NCBI GenBank assembly: GCA_003612285.1
Contig: RAYE01000011.1
Coordinates: 1 to 64,000, forward strand
Reading direction: 5' to 3'
Length of the DNA stretch: 64,000 bases
From: a bacterium D16-51
GTDB lineage: Bacteria; Bacillota; Clostridia; Lachnospirales; Lachnospiraceae
Shown: piece by piece, positions 8,616 through 17,000 of the stretch
Numbering within the stretch: the first letter of the stretch is position 1
Layout: every line of letters begins with the position of its first letter
Position numbers and translations under genes: made by a program
Notes under the pieces: model-generated
Seen by the model: the letters and a program-made list of their open reading frames with translations, nothing else
Database searches by the model: none
What the model was told of the DNA's origin: nothing

Positions 8616-9209
8616 ATGTGGATGTCTATTGACGAAATACAGGATAGTGTGCAAAGAAAGGTAAAAAAGAGGAGATACCAGCATATTCTTGGTGTCCGTT
8701 TTACAGCGCAGGCATTGGCAATGCGGTTTGGTGAAGATATAATGAAAGCTGGGTATGCCGGGGCGCTCCATGATTGTGCAAAATACCTTTCCGATAAGGA
8801 AATGCTTTTGGCGTGCAGGAAGCGCCAGATTTTTTGCAGTGAAATTGAAAAGAGGCAGCCTTCCCTGCTCCATGCAAAACTGGGGGCAGCTTTTGCAAAG
8901 GAGGTATATGGGATTACAGATGAGGAAATCCTTTCTGCAATCCGTTGGCATACAACGGGTAAGCCTGGGATGACGGATTTGGAAAAAATAGTTTTTATTG
9001 CAGATTATATAGAACCGGGAAGAAAAATGCTTCCACGGATGGAGGAAATCCGTAAAGTGTCTTTCCAAAACCTGGACAAGGCCATGTACTTAATTTTGGA
9101 CAATACACTTTCTTATCTGGAAGAAGGGAATGCTAAGGATAAGGATACAATTGATTCATATTCTGTTGACGCATATGATTATTATAAAGAAAGGAATGGG
9201 GCAGTATGA
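8616..9209 (+). CDS. yqeK: YqeK HD-domain hydrolase (symmetrical Ap4A hydrolase)
   Basis: A 197-residue HD-superfamily protein. Metal ligands are visible as H23, the H52-D53 pair in GALHDCAKYL, and further histidines in LLHAKLG and RWHTTGKPGM, followed by FIADYIEPGR. Characterised YqeK proteins cleave diadenosine tetraphosphate to two ADP using iron. The ribosome site is GGAGG. It overlaps rsfS by 4 bases; the nadD-yqeK-rsfS order is classic in Firmicutes. Confidence 0.9.
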   Translation: MWMSIDEIQDSVQRKVKKRRYQHILGVRFTAQALAMRFGEDIMKAGYAGALHDCAKYLSDKEMLLACRKRQIFCSEIEKRQPSLLHAKLGAAFAKEVYGITDEEILSAIRWHTTGKPGMTDLEKIVFIADYIEPGRKMLPRMEEIRKVSFQNLDKAMYLILDNTLSYLEEGNAKDKDTIDSYSVDAYDYYKERNGAV

Positions 9210-9562
9210 ATAAGCAGGCAGAAATGGCCGTTACGGCTTATAAGGCGTTAAGTGAAAAAAAAGGTGAGGATATCACCATAATAGAAATTTCTCAGATTTC
9301 CATTATGGCGGATTATTTTGTGATTTCAAATGGAGCAAACCTTCCACAAGTACAGGCGATGGTGGAAAATGTACAGGAAAAAATGGGAAAATCTGGTTTC
9401 GAGGTTAAAAGGGTGGAAGGAAACCGCAGCAGCAGCTGGATTCTTTTGGATTATGGTGATGTTGTCGTCCATATTTTTGATAAAGAGGACCGCCTTTTTT
9501 ATGATTTGGAGCGTATTTGGAGTGATGGGAAGACGGTTACGCCGGAAGAACTGCAGCAGTAA
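9206..9562 (+). CDS. rsfS: Ribosome silencing factor RsfS
   Basis: A 118-residue RsfS/YbeB/Iojap protein. It binds ribosomal protein L14 and blocks subunit joining when nutrients run short. Family features include ISQISIMADYFVISNG in the N-terminal half, RVEGNRSSSWILLDYGDVVVHIF in the middle and FYDLERIWSDG at the end (only parts quoted). ATG overlaps the yqeK stop (ATGA). No hairpin follows; 7 bases after the stop a solitary mobile-element end begins. Confidence 0.92.
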   Translation: MNKQAEMAVTAYKALSEKKGEDITIIEISQISIMADYFVISNGANLPQVQAMVENVQEKMGKSGFEVKRVEGNRSSSWILLDYGDVVVHIFDKEDRLFYDLERIWSDGKTVTPEELQQ

Positions 9563-9569
9563 TAAAATC

Positions 9570-9594
9570 GTAACAGTTCAGCCTTCCATAAAAT
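9570..9594 (+). repeat. Solitary end of the 164-bp miniature element
   Basis: Twenty-five bases are identical to the left end of the element at 3726-3750 (GTAACAGTTCAGCCTTCC and on), with no matching right end nearby. It lies between rsfS and the lexA control region, 11 bases before the SOS box. It is probably a remnant left after deletion of the rest. Confidence 0.7.
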
Positions 9595-9605
9595 CCCTAC
9601 AGTCG

Positions 9606-9645
9606 CGAACATTTGTTTGACAATTTGTGGATAATGTGGTAATCT
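9606..9645 (+). promoter_or_regulatory. lexA promoter with SOS box
   Basis: CGAACATTTGTTTG at 9606-9619 fits the Gram-positive LexA operator (CGAAC-N4-GTTYG-like). Its last three bases are the first three of TTGACA (9617-9622); a 17-base spacer leads to TAATCT (9640-9645). LexA bound here would cover the -35 element, which gives autorepression. Confidence 0.82.
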
Positions 9646-9697
9646 ATTCTTAATTTAGGAGAAGCTTTTAAAAAAGTAAAGATGGAGGAAAATTACT

Positions 9698-10315
9698 ATG
9701 TCAACTGGAAGGATTTCTGCAAAGCAGCAGGAAATATTAGATTATATTAAGTCAGAGATTTTGTCAAAAGGATATCCGCCCGCTGTCCGTGAAATTTGTG
9801 AAGCGGTTCATTTAAAATCTACATCGTCTGTACATTCCCATTTGGAAACGCTGGAAAAGAATGGTTATATCAGGCGTGACCCGACAAAGCCAAGGGCGAT
9901 AGAGATTCTTGACGACAGTTTTAACCTGATTCGGAACGAAATTGTCAATGTTCCGATTCTGGGGCAGGTTGCGGCAGGGGAACCTATTTTTGCAGACCAG
10001 AATATTGAAGGGTATTTTCCGGTTTTATCAGAAAATATGCCTTCCGGCAATGCGTTTATGCTAAATGTCCGTGGGGAAAGCATGGTTAATATAGGGATTT
10101 ATGATGGGGATAAAATTCTTGTCAGAGAGCAGAGCACAGCGTCAAATGGCGAAATTGTTGTTGCGCTTGTCGAGGATTCAGCTACAGTAAAAACTTTCTA
10201 TAAAGAAGACGGACATTACCGCCTTCAGCCGGAAAACGATTCCATGGATCCGATTATCGTTGATGAGGTGGAGATTATTGGCAAGGTGGTTGGATTATAC
10301 AGGACATACCGTTAG
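9698..10315 (+). CDS. lexA: LexA repressor of the SOS response
   Basis: A 205-residue protein with an N-terminal winged helix-turn-helix (AVREICEAVHLKSTSSVHSHL) and a C-terminal S24 self-cleaving domain. The scissile bond is Ala93-Gly94 (QVAAGEP), and the catalytic dyad is Ser128 (RGESM) and Lys165 (TVKTF). RecA filaments on single-stranded DNA stimulate cleavage and release SOS genes. The start follows GGAGG. Its own operator lies upstream. Length and key residues are normal. Confidence 0.95.
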   Translation: MSTGRISAKQQEILDYIKSEILSKGYPPAVREICEAVHLKSTSSVHSHLETLEKNGYIRRDPTKPRAIEILDDSFNLIRNEIVNVPILGQVAAGEPIFADQNIEGYFPVLSENMPSGNAFMLNVRGESMVNIGIYDGDKILVREQSTASNGEIVVALVEDSATVKTFYKEDGHYRLQPENDSMDPIIVDEVEIIGKVVGLYRTYR

Positions 10316-10377
10316 GAACTGTAGAAAAGAATGGCCGCAAACAGCAACAGTTTGTAGTTTTTTGGAAAGGGAAAGCG

Positions 10378-10986
10378 ATGGGAACAGAGAGCGGATTAAG
10401 CCGGATAGAGCAGCAATTTGCATTTATTAAGGAAATTGACGGGGTAAAAGAGGTTGTCAGGCAGTCCTACATAAAAGATGGAAGCAGGAAGGAAAATGAT
10501 GCAGAGCATTCCTGGCATCTGGCGATGATGGCGCTTCTGCTGGGAGAGTATGCAAATGAGGCGATAGATTTGCTGCGTGTGATTTCTATGGTTTTGGTTC
10601 ATGATATTATTGAACTGGACGCTGGTGATACATATGCATATGATGAGGCTGGAAATGCTACAAAACGGGAGCGGGAGCTTGCCGCCGCTGACAGGATATT
10701 CCATATTCTTCCAAAAGACCAGGCGGAGTATTTGAATGGCCTTTGGGAAGAGTTTGAAGAAAATATTACGCCGGAATCAAAATTTGCGCATACATTAGAT
10801 AATATACAGCCTATGATGTTGAATGATGCAACGGGCGGAAAAGCCTGGAAAGAGCATCAGGTAAGGCTTTCCCAGATTATGAAACGGCAGGAGAAAACAA
10901 AGGAAGGCTCTGCCTCCTTATGGGAATATGCCAGGGAGAATTTTTTGGAAAGTAATCTGGAATCAGGGGTAATTATCAGGGATTAA
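10378..10986 (+). CDS. HD-domain phosphohydrolase (HD_3 / YfbR-like)
   Basis: A 202-residue cytoplasmic protein of the HD_3 family related to 5'-deoxynucleotidases such as YfbR. Metal-binding residues appear as AEHSWH near 43-47, H75-D76 in VLVHDIIELDAGD, and a late conserved Asp in HTLDNIQPMM. These enzymes dephosphorylate (deoxy)nucleoside monophosphates; the substrate here is not proven. It follows lexA by 62 bases and precedes holA by 21, so it may share transcripts with either. Ribosome site GGAAAGGG. Confidence 0.8.
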   Translation: MGTESGLSRIEQQFAFIKEIDGVKEVVRQSYIKDGSRKENDAEHSWHLAMMALLLGEYANEAIDLLRVISMVLVHDIIELDAGDTYAYDEAGNATKRERELAAADRIFHILPKDQAEYLNGLWEEFEENITPESKFAHTLDNIQPMMLNDATGGKAWKEHQVRLSQIMKRQEKTKEGSASLWEYARENFLESNLESGVIIRD

Positions 10987-11007
10987 TGTTTTGCAGCAGG
11001 AGGGGAT

Positions 11008-12003
11008 ATGAAGCGGATTCAGGAGGATATTAAAAACAGGTCATTTCATTCAGTCTATCTTTTGTATGGGGAGGAAAGCTATCTTGTCCGTTTATACCGG
11101 GATAAATTGAAACAGGCTGTTTTGGATGGGGCGGATGAAATGAATTACTCCAATTTTCAGGGCAGCAGCGTTAATTTGTCTGAGGTAAAGGAAATTGCAG
11201 AAACCCTGCCATTTTTCCAGGACTACCGGATTATTATCCTGGAAGATACGAAGCTGTTTAAGTCGTCGAATGATTTTGCGGATTACCTTCCATCCATGCC
11301 GGAGTCTACGGTTCTTGTCTTTACAGAAAAAGAGGTGGATAAGAGGAACAAGCTGTATAAATATGTCCAGAAAAATGGGCTGGCAGTTGAAATGACACAG
11401 ATGAAAGCCTCTGACACAAAAAAATTTGTTGCAGTTAAGCTTAGTGACAGCGGCAGGAAGATCCGGGAAAGCACGGCAGAATATTTTTTGGAGCAGGTGG
11501 ATAATTCCCTAAATAATATAGAAAATGAATTGGAGAAGCTGATTTCCTATACACATGGGAGGGAAGAGGTTACCTGTGATGATATTGACGCTGTCTGCAG
11601 CGTGCAGGTGACAGGGCAGATTTTTAAAATGCTTGATGCAGCAGCGGCTGGAAACCGCAGGGAGACATTTTTACTTTATCATGATTTGCTTGCGTTAAAA
11701 GAAAGCCCAATGTCTATTTTGTATTTATTAACCAGGCATTTTAATATTTTGCTGCAGGTAAAAGATGCGCCTCCTGGGCTGTCAAAACAGGAACTGGCAA
11801 AGAAGGCGGGGGTTCCGCCTTTTACAGTAGGTAAGTATCAGAGCCAGTGTAAAAATTTTACCAAAGAAACGCTTCGTAAAATGCTGGAAATGTGTGTTGA
11901 TACAGAATATTGTTTTAAACAGGGCAGGATTTCAGACCAGATTGGCGTGGAGACGCTGTTATTGCAAGCAGAAAAAATGGCTGTGGGTAACTATAAACTG
12001 TAA
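11008..12003 (+). CDS. holA: DNA polymerase III delta subunit
   Basis: A 331-residue clamp-loader subunit that opens the beta clamp. It begins with the family pattern SVYLLYGEESYLV, contains FFQDYRIIIL and the C-terminal region QELAKKAGVPPFTVGKY and LETE-like DTEYCFKQGRISDQ. Start ATG follows CAGGAGGGG. No rpsT follows, although holA and rpsT are often neighbours in Firmicutes; a miniature element is inserted 18 bases after the stop. Confidence 0.9.
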   Translation: MKRIQEDIKNRSFHSVYLLYGEESYLVRLYRDKLKQAVLDGADEMNYSNFQGSSVNLSEVKEIAETLPFFQDYRIIILEDTKLFKSSNDFADYLPSMPESTVLVFTEKEVDKRNKLYKYVQKNGLAVEMTQMKASDTKKFVAVKLSDSGRKIRESTAEYFLEQVDNSLNNIENELEKLISYTHGREEVTCDDIDAVCSVQVTGQIFKMLDAAAAGNRRETFLLYHDLLALKESPMSILYLLTRHFNILLQVKDAPPGLSKQELAKKAGVPPFTVGKYQSQCKNFTKETLRKMLEMCVDTEYCFKQGRISDQIGVETLLLQAEKMAVGNYKL

Positions 12004-12021
12004 ATAGTAACTATGGACTAT

Positions 12022-12201
12022 GGCATTGTGTAACTATTCAGCCTTGCGGCTTCATAGTTACACAGCAGTGCTTTCAGCACTGTTGATGTACACATTTTGC
12101 ACAAAAAACGTGCAAAATGGCACCATAAAACTCATATTTTTGACAAAAGAAATGTCAAAAATCCTCGCATCTTATGAAAAGCTGAACTATTACGGCATTG
12201 T
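12022..12201 (-). mobile_element. 164-bp miniature inverted-repeat element, copy 2
   Basis: An inverted copy of the element at 3718-3897. The core is 12030-12193, also 164 bp, flanked on both sides by GGCATTGT (12022-12029 and 12194-12201). The two copies differ at scattered positions, mainly in hairpin loops, while stems are kept. The reading frame spanning it is not a gene. It sits between holA and the gltB promoter. Confidence 0.85.
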
Positions 12202-12222
12202 CTGCAACTTTAAAAAATGGTA

Positions 12223-12251
12223 TTGCTTTTTTAGAAGAGATGTGATATAGT
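12223..12251 (+). promoter_or_regulatory. Candidate gltB promoter
   Basis: TTGCTT at 12223-12228, 17-base spacer, TATAGT at 12246-12251. Transcription from here would run into the terminator-type hairpin at 12274-12303 within about 20 bases. Confidence 0.6.
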
Positions 12252-12273
12252 AACTGAAGTTGATGAACAAAGG

Positions 12274-12303
12274 GGTTCAGCATTTTTTTGCTGAACCTTT
12301 TTT
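12274..12303 (+). terminator. Leader terminator / possible attenuator before gltB
   Basis: A perfect 9-bp stem GGTTCAGCA/TGCTGAACC with a six-T loop is followed by six T. It lies between the candidate promoter and the gltB start at 12396. CTGAA in the early leader could pair with TTCAG of the stem as an alternative fold. It may equally be a plain terminator for upstream transcription. Confidence 0.65.
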
Positions 12304-12395
12304 GCATACTATGAAAATTCTGGCGAGTATTGGAGCGTGTTTGGCAAGCCTGGGGTTTTATAGGAAATTGTGCCATAGTTAAGGAGGAATGGAAC

Positions 12396-15300
12396 ATGAG
12401 GGAAAAGGAAGCCCAAAAGAATGTAATAGAAGAAGCTTCAAAAGCGGTAGACCATGAAAAAAGAGGGTTATATAATCCGCGGTTTGAGCATGATAACTGT
12501 GGGATTGGCGCTATTGTAAATATGAAGGGGAATAAGACCCACGATACAGTATCTGGCGCCCTTGATATTGTAGAGAAGCTGGAGCACCGTGCCGGTAAGG
12601 ATGCAGAGGGGAAGACAGGGGACGGTGTCGGTATCCTTCTCCAGATTTCACATAGATTTTTTAAAAAAGCAGTAAAGCCTCTGGGGATTGAGCTTGGGGA
12701 GGAAAGGGATTATGGGATTGGCATGTTTTTCTTTCCGCAGGATGAACTGATGAAGAACCAGGCAAAGAAAATGTTTGAGGTAATTATCCAGAAAGAGGGG
12801 ATGGAATTTTTAGGATGGAGGGAAGTGCCGATTGTCCCGGGGATTCTTGGGCATAAAGCGTTAGAATGCATGCCTTGTATTATGCAGGCGTTTGTAAAAC
12901 GTCCGGAAGAGGTTGGGCGTGGGCTTGACTTTGACCGCAGGCTGTACGTGGCACGCCGTGTTTTTGAGCAGAGCAATGACGATACCTATGTGGTTTCTTT
13001 TTCCAGCCGTACGATTGTATATAAAGGGATGTTTTTGGTGGGCCAGCTGCGTCAGTTTTTTACTGATTTGATGGATAAAGATTATGTATCGGCGATTGCG
13101 ATTGTCCATTCCCGTTTTAGTACAAATACAAACCCAAGCTGGATGAGGGCGCATCCGAACCGTTTTATTGTCCACAACGGTGAGATAAATACAATTGTCG
13201 GCAATGCAGACAAAATGCTTGGACGTGAAGAAACGATGGAGTCTCCACTGCTTTCTAGTGAGCTTCATAAAATCCTTCCAGTTGTTAATACAGGCGGTTC
13301 TGATTCTGCGCGGCTGGACAATACACTGGAATTTTTGGTAATGAGCGGCATGGAGCTTCCTCTTGCTGTTATGATTACCATTCCTGAACCATGGGAAAAT
13401 GACAAAGGCATCAGCCAGAAAAAGCGTGATTTTTACCAGTATTATGCAACAATGATGGAGCCGTGGGACGGTCCGGCGTCTATCTTGTTTTCGGATGGCG
13501 ATTTGATGGGAGCGGTGCTAGACCGGAATGGGCTGCGTCCGTCGCGTTATTATATTACGACAGACCATCAGCTTATCCTGTCTTCTGAGGTGGGGGTTTT
13601 TGAAATCCCGCCAGAAAAAATTGTAAAGAAAGACCGTTTAAGGCCGGGGCGTATGCTGCTCGTGGACACGGTAAAGGGCGAACTGATTGATGATGACGTC
13701 TTAAAAGAAGGTTATGCATCGCGCCAGCCATACGGGGAATGGCTGAATAATAATCTTGTTGCGTTAAAAGAACTTCGTATTCCAAACCAGAAGGTTACAG
13801 AATTTTCCGATGAAGAACGTGCAAAGCTCCAGAAAGCGTTTGGCTATACATTTGAAGAATATAAAAATTCTATCCTGCCAATGGCGCAAAATGGGAGTGA
13901 GCCGATTGCGTCTATGGGGACGGATTCACCGCTTCCAATGCTGTCCAAACGGCCGCAGCCACTTTTTAACTATTTTAAACAGTTATTTGCACAGGTAACA
14001 AATCCTCCGATTGATGCAATCCGTGAGGAGATTGTAACTTCTACCAGCGTTTATATTGGGGAAGATGGAAACCTGTTAATGGAACGTGCGGAAAATTGTA
14101 AAGTGTTAAAAATAAATAACCCGATTCTGACAGATACCGATTTGCTTAAGATAAAATATATTGATAAACCAGGGTTTAAGAGTGAAGTGATTCCAATTAC
14201 TTATTATAAAAATACTTCTTTGAAAAAGGCGTTAGACCATCTTTGCCTGGAAGCAGACAGGGCGTATAAAGACGGGGTAAATATCCTGATTTTAAGCGAC
14301 CGGGGCGTAGATGAAAACCATGTGGCAATCCCGTCCTTACTTGCAGTTGCAGCGATGCAGCAGCATCTTGTTACAACGAAGAAAAGGACCAGCGTGGCAA
14401 TGATTATTGAAACGGCAGAGCCAAGGGAAGTGCATCATTTTGCAACGCTTTTAGGATATGGGGCCTGTGCTGTGAACCCGTATCTGGCGCACAGTACGAT
14501 TAAGGAGTTGATTGACAATAAGCTTCTGGATAAGGATTATTATGCGGCAGTCAATGATTATGACGCTGCTGTTTTGCATGGAATTGTAAAAATTGCATCC
14601 AAAATGGGAATTTCTACGATTCAGTCATATCAGGGCTCAAAGATTTTTGAAGCAATTGGAATTTCAGAGGATGTGATTGAGAAGTATTTCACAGATACAG
14701 TAAGCTGTGCAGGGTGTATTACATTGGAAGATATCCAGAAACAGGTAAATGAACAGCATTCGACAGCATTTGATCCGCTTGATTTGGGGGTGGATTTAAC
14801 ATTGGAAAGCCGTGGGCAGCACAAGGAACGCGGGCAGAAGGAGGAGCATTTATATAACCCGGAAACAATCCATTTGCTGCAGCAGGCAACCTGGACAGGG
14901 AATTATGAATTATTTAAGATGTATTCTAAGGCGATTGATGAAAAAGATGGGAATGTAACGCTTCGGAGCTTATTAGATTTTAAGTATCCGCAAAAAGAGA
15001 TTCCAATCGAACAGGTGGAGAGCGTAGAAGAAATTGTAAAACGCTTTAAAACAGGCGCAATGTCCTATGGTTCCATCTCACAGGAGGCGCATGAAACGCT
15101 TGCGATTGCAATGAACCGCCTGCATGGGAAATCGAATAGCGGTGAAGGCGGTGAAAGCCTGGAACGCCTGGCGACTGCGGGACAGGAAGAAGACAGGTGT
15201 TCTGCGATTAAACAGGTGGCATCCGGCCGTTTTGGGGTAACTTCCCGTTATCTTGTCAGTGCGAAGGAAATCCAGATTAAGATGGCGCAGGGGGCGAAGC

Positions 15301-16982
15301 CCGGCGAGGGCGGCCATCTTCCAGGAGGGAAAGTGTATCCCTGGGTGGCAAAGACAAGGCATTCCACGCCTGGCGTCAGCCTGATTTCCCCGCCGCCGCA
15401 CCATGATATCTATTCGATTGAGGATCTGGCGCAGTTAATTTATGATTTGAAAAACAGTAACCAGGATGCCAGGATTTCAGTAAAGCTTGTTTCGGAGGCC
15501 GGTGTAGGCACTGTAGCTGCTGGCGTTGCAAAGGCAGGTGCTGCGGTAATCTTAATTTCCGGGCATGATGGCGGCACTGGCGCTGCTCCGAGAAGTTCCA
15601 TTTATAATGCAGGGCTTCCTTGGGAACTTGGACTTGCAGAGACACATCAGACGCTGATTATGAATGGCCTGCGTTCCCGTGTCCGCATTGAAACAGATGG
15701 GAAGCTTATGACAGGGCGTGATGTACTGGTGGCGGCTTTGCTTGGTGCAGAAGAGTTTGGGTTTGCGACTGCCCCGCTTGTTACGATGGGCTGTGTGATG
15801 ATGCGTGTATGTAACCTGGATACCTGCCCGGTCGGGGTTGCGACCCAGAACCCGGAACTTAGGAAACGTTTTAAGGGAAAACCGGAGTATGTAGAAAACT
15901 TTATGAAGTTTATTGCGCAGGAACTCCGGGAATATATGGCAAAGCTTGGAATCCGGAAAGTAGATGATTTAATTGGGCGCACAGATTTGATTAAAATAAA
16001 AGAAGATGGAAATCATCTGGCAGGAAAGGTTGATTTAAGCGCGGTAATTGATTCTTCATTTGCCGGCGAAAGAAAAGAAAACCGTTTTAACCCGAAAAAC
16101 CAGTATGATTTTGCATTGGAAAAGACAATGGATGAAAAGCTTTTCCTGCCGAAGCTGAAAAAAGCGCTGGCGTCAGGGGAAAAAGCCAGGATTACCGCAG
16201 ATGTTACCAATATAGACCGCACGCTTGGCACAATCCTTGGCTCGAATATTACGAAAAAGTTTGGGGACAGCCTTGCAGAAGATACGGTTACCGTGGAATG
16301 CCACGGAAGCGGTGGGCAGAGTTTTGGCGCGTTCATACCAAATGGCCTTACCCTGGAGCTGGTTGGTGATTCCAATGATTACCTTGGGAAAGGGCTTTCC
16401 GGCGGGAAGATTATTGTATATCCTCCAAAAGGCTCTAATTTTGAGGCAGAGGAGAATATTATTGTCGGAAATGTGGCATTGTATGGGGCGACTAGTGGAA
16501 ATGCTTATATTAATGGAATTGCAGGGGAACGTTTCTGCGTGCGTAACTCTGGTGCAACGGCAGTTGTAGAAGGGGTCGGCGACCATGGATGTGAATATAT
16601 GACAGGAGGCAGGGTCGTTGTTTTAGGGCAGACAGGCAAGAATTTTGCAGCCGGCATGAGCGGCGGCGTCGCGTATGTATTGGATGAAGAAAGTGATTTG
16701 TACCTGAAATTAAATAAAGAGCTTGTTTCGTCTGCTCCTGTAACAGATAAGTACGATGTTTTAGAGTTAAAACAGATGATTCAGGAACATGTTACAGCGA
16801 CTGGTTCCCAAAAAGGGAAGATGGTTCTGGAACATTTTAGTGAGTACCTTCCTAAGTTTAAGAAAATTATATCTTATGATTATAGCAGGATGCTGCAGCT
16901 GATTGCCAAGATGGAAGAGCACGGGTTAGGGTTTGAGCAGGCACAGATTGAGGCATTTTATGCACACAAAGAGCAGGCATAG
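12396..16982 (+). CDS. gltB: Glutamate synthase, large subunit
   Basis: A 1528-residue iron-sulfur flavoprotein that takes the amide of glutamine to 2-oxoglutarate to make glutamate. After a 34-residue leader the N-terminal nucleophile cysteine (NCGIGAI, C35) begins the class II amidotransferase domain; the leader would be removed. The central domain, FMN-binding synthase domain (around GAKPGEGGHLPG and GHDGGTGAAP), the 3Fe-4S cysteines (MGCVMMRVCNLDTCPVG) and the C-terminal GxGxG beta-helix are all present. I chose ATG at 12396 after AAGGAGGA rather than the upstream frame start at 12330. gltD follows by 18 bases. Confidence 0.95.
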   Translation: MREKEAQKNVIEEASKAVDHEKRGLYNPRFEHDNCGIGAIVNMKGNKTHDTVSGALDIVEKLEHRAGKDAEGKTGDGVGILLQISHRFFKKAVKPLGIELGEERDYGIGMFFFPQDELMKNQAKKMFEVIIQKEGMEFLGWREVPIVPGILGHKALECMPCIMQAFVKRPEEVGRGLDFDRRLYVARRVFEQSNDDTYVVSFSSRTIVYKGMFLVGQLRQFFTDLMDKDYVSAIAIVHSRFSTNTNPSWMRAHPNRFIVHNGEINTIVGNADKMLGREETMESPLLSSELHKILPVVNTGGSDSARLDNTLEFLVMSGMELPLAVMITIPEPWENDKGISQKKRDFYQYYATMMEPWDGPASILFSDGDLMGAVLDRNGLRPSRYYITTDHQLILSSEVGVFEIPPEKIVKKDRLRPGRMLLVDTVKGELIDDDVLKEGYASRQPYGEWLNNNLVALKELRIPNQKVTEFSDEERAKLQKAFGYTFEEYKNSILPMAQNGSEPIASMGTDSPLPMLSKRPQPLFNYFKQLFAQVTNPPIDAIREEIVTSTSVYIGEDGNLLMERAENCKVLKINNPILTDTDLLKIKYIDKPGFKSEVIPITYYKNTSLKKALDHLCLEADRAYKDGVNILILSDRGVDENHVAIPSLLAVAAMQQHLVTTKKRTSVAMIIETAEPREVHHFATLLGYGACAVNPYLAHSTIKELIDNKLLDKDYYAAVNDYDAAVLHGIVKIASKMGISTIQSYQGSKIFEAIGISEDVIEKYFTDTVSCAGCITLEDIQKQVNEQHSTAFDPLDLGVDLTLESRGQHKERGQKEEHLYNPETIHLLQQATWTGNYELFKMYSKAIDEKDGNVTLRSLLDFKYPQKEIPIEQVESVEEIVKRFKTGAMSYGSISQEAHETLAIAMNRLHGKSNSGEGGESLERLATAGQEEDRCSAIKQVASGRFGVTSRYLVSAKEIQIKMAQGAKPGEGGHLPGGKVYPWVAKTRHSTPGVSLISPPPHHDIYSIEDLAQLIYDLKNSNQDARISVKLVSEAGVGTVAAGVAKAGAAVILISGHDGGTGAAPRSSIYNAGLPWELGLAETHQTLIMNGLRSRVRIETDGKLMTGRDVLVAALLGAEEFGFATAPLVTMGCVMMRVCNLDTCPVGVATQNPELRKRFKGKPEYVENFMKFIAQELREYMAKLGIRKVDDLIGRTDLIKIKEDGNHLAGKVDLSAVIDSSFAGERKENRFNPKNQYDFALEKTMDEKLFLPKLKKALASGEKARITADVTNIDRTLGTILGSNITKKFGDSLAEDTVTVECHGSGGQSFGAFIPNGLTLELVGDSNDYLGKGLSGGKIIVYPPKGSNFEAEENIIVGNVALYGATSGNAYINGIAGERFCVRNSGATAVVEGVGDHGCEYMTGGRVVVLGQTGKNFAAGMSGGVAYVLDEESDLYLKLNKELVSSAPVTDKYDVLELKQMIQEHVTATGSQKGKMVLEHFSEYLPKFKKIISYDYSRMLQLIAKMEEHGLGFEQAQIEAFYAHKEQA

Positions 16983-17000
16983 GAAAGGAGAGCAGAAAAT

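Noticed and set aside
12020-12250. 76-codon open frame
   Set aside because: It lies almost wholly inside the inverted miniature element and spans its hairpins; no ribosome site.
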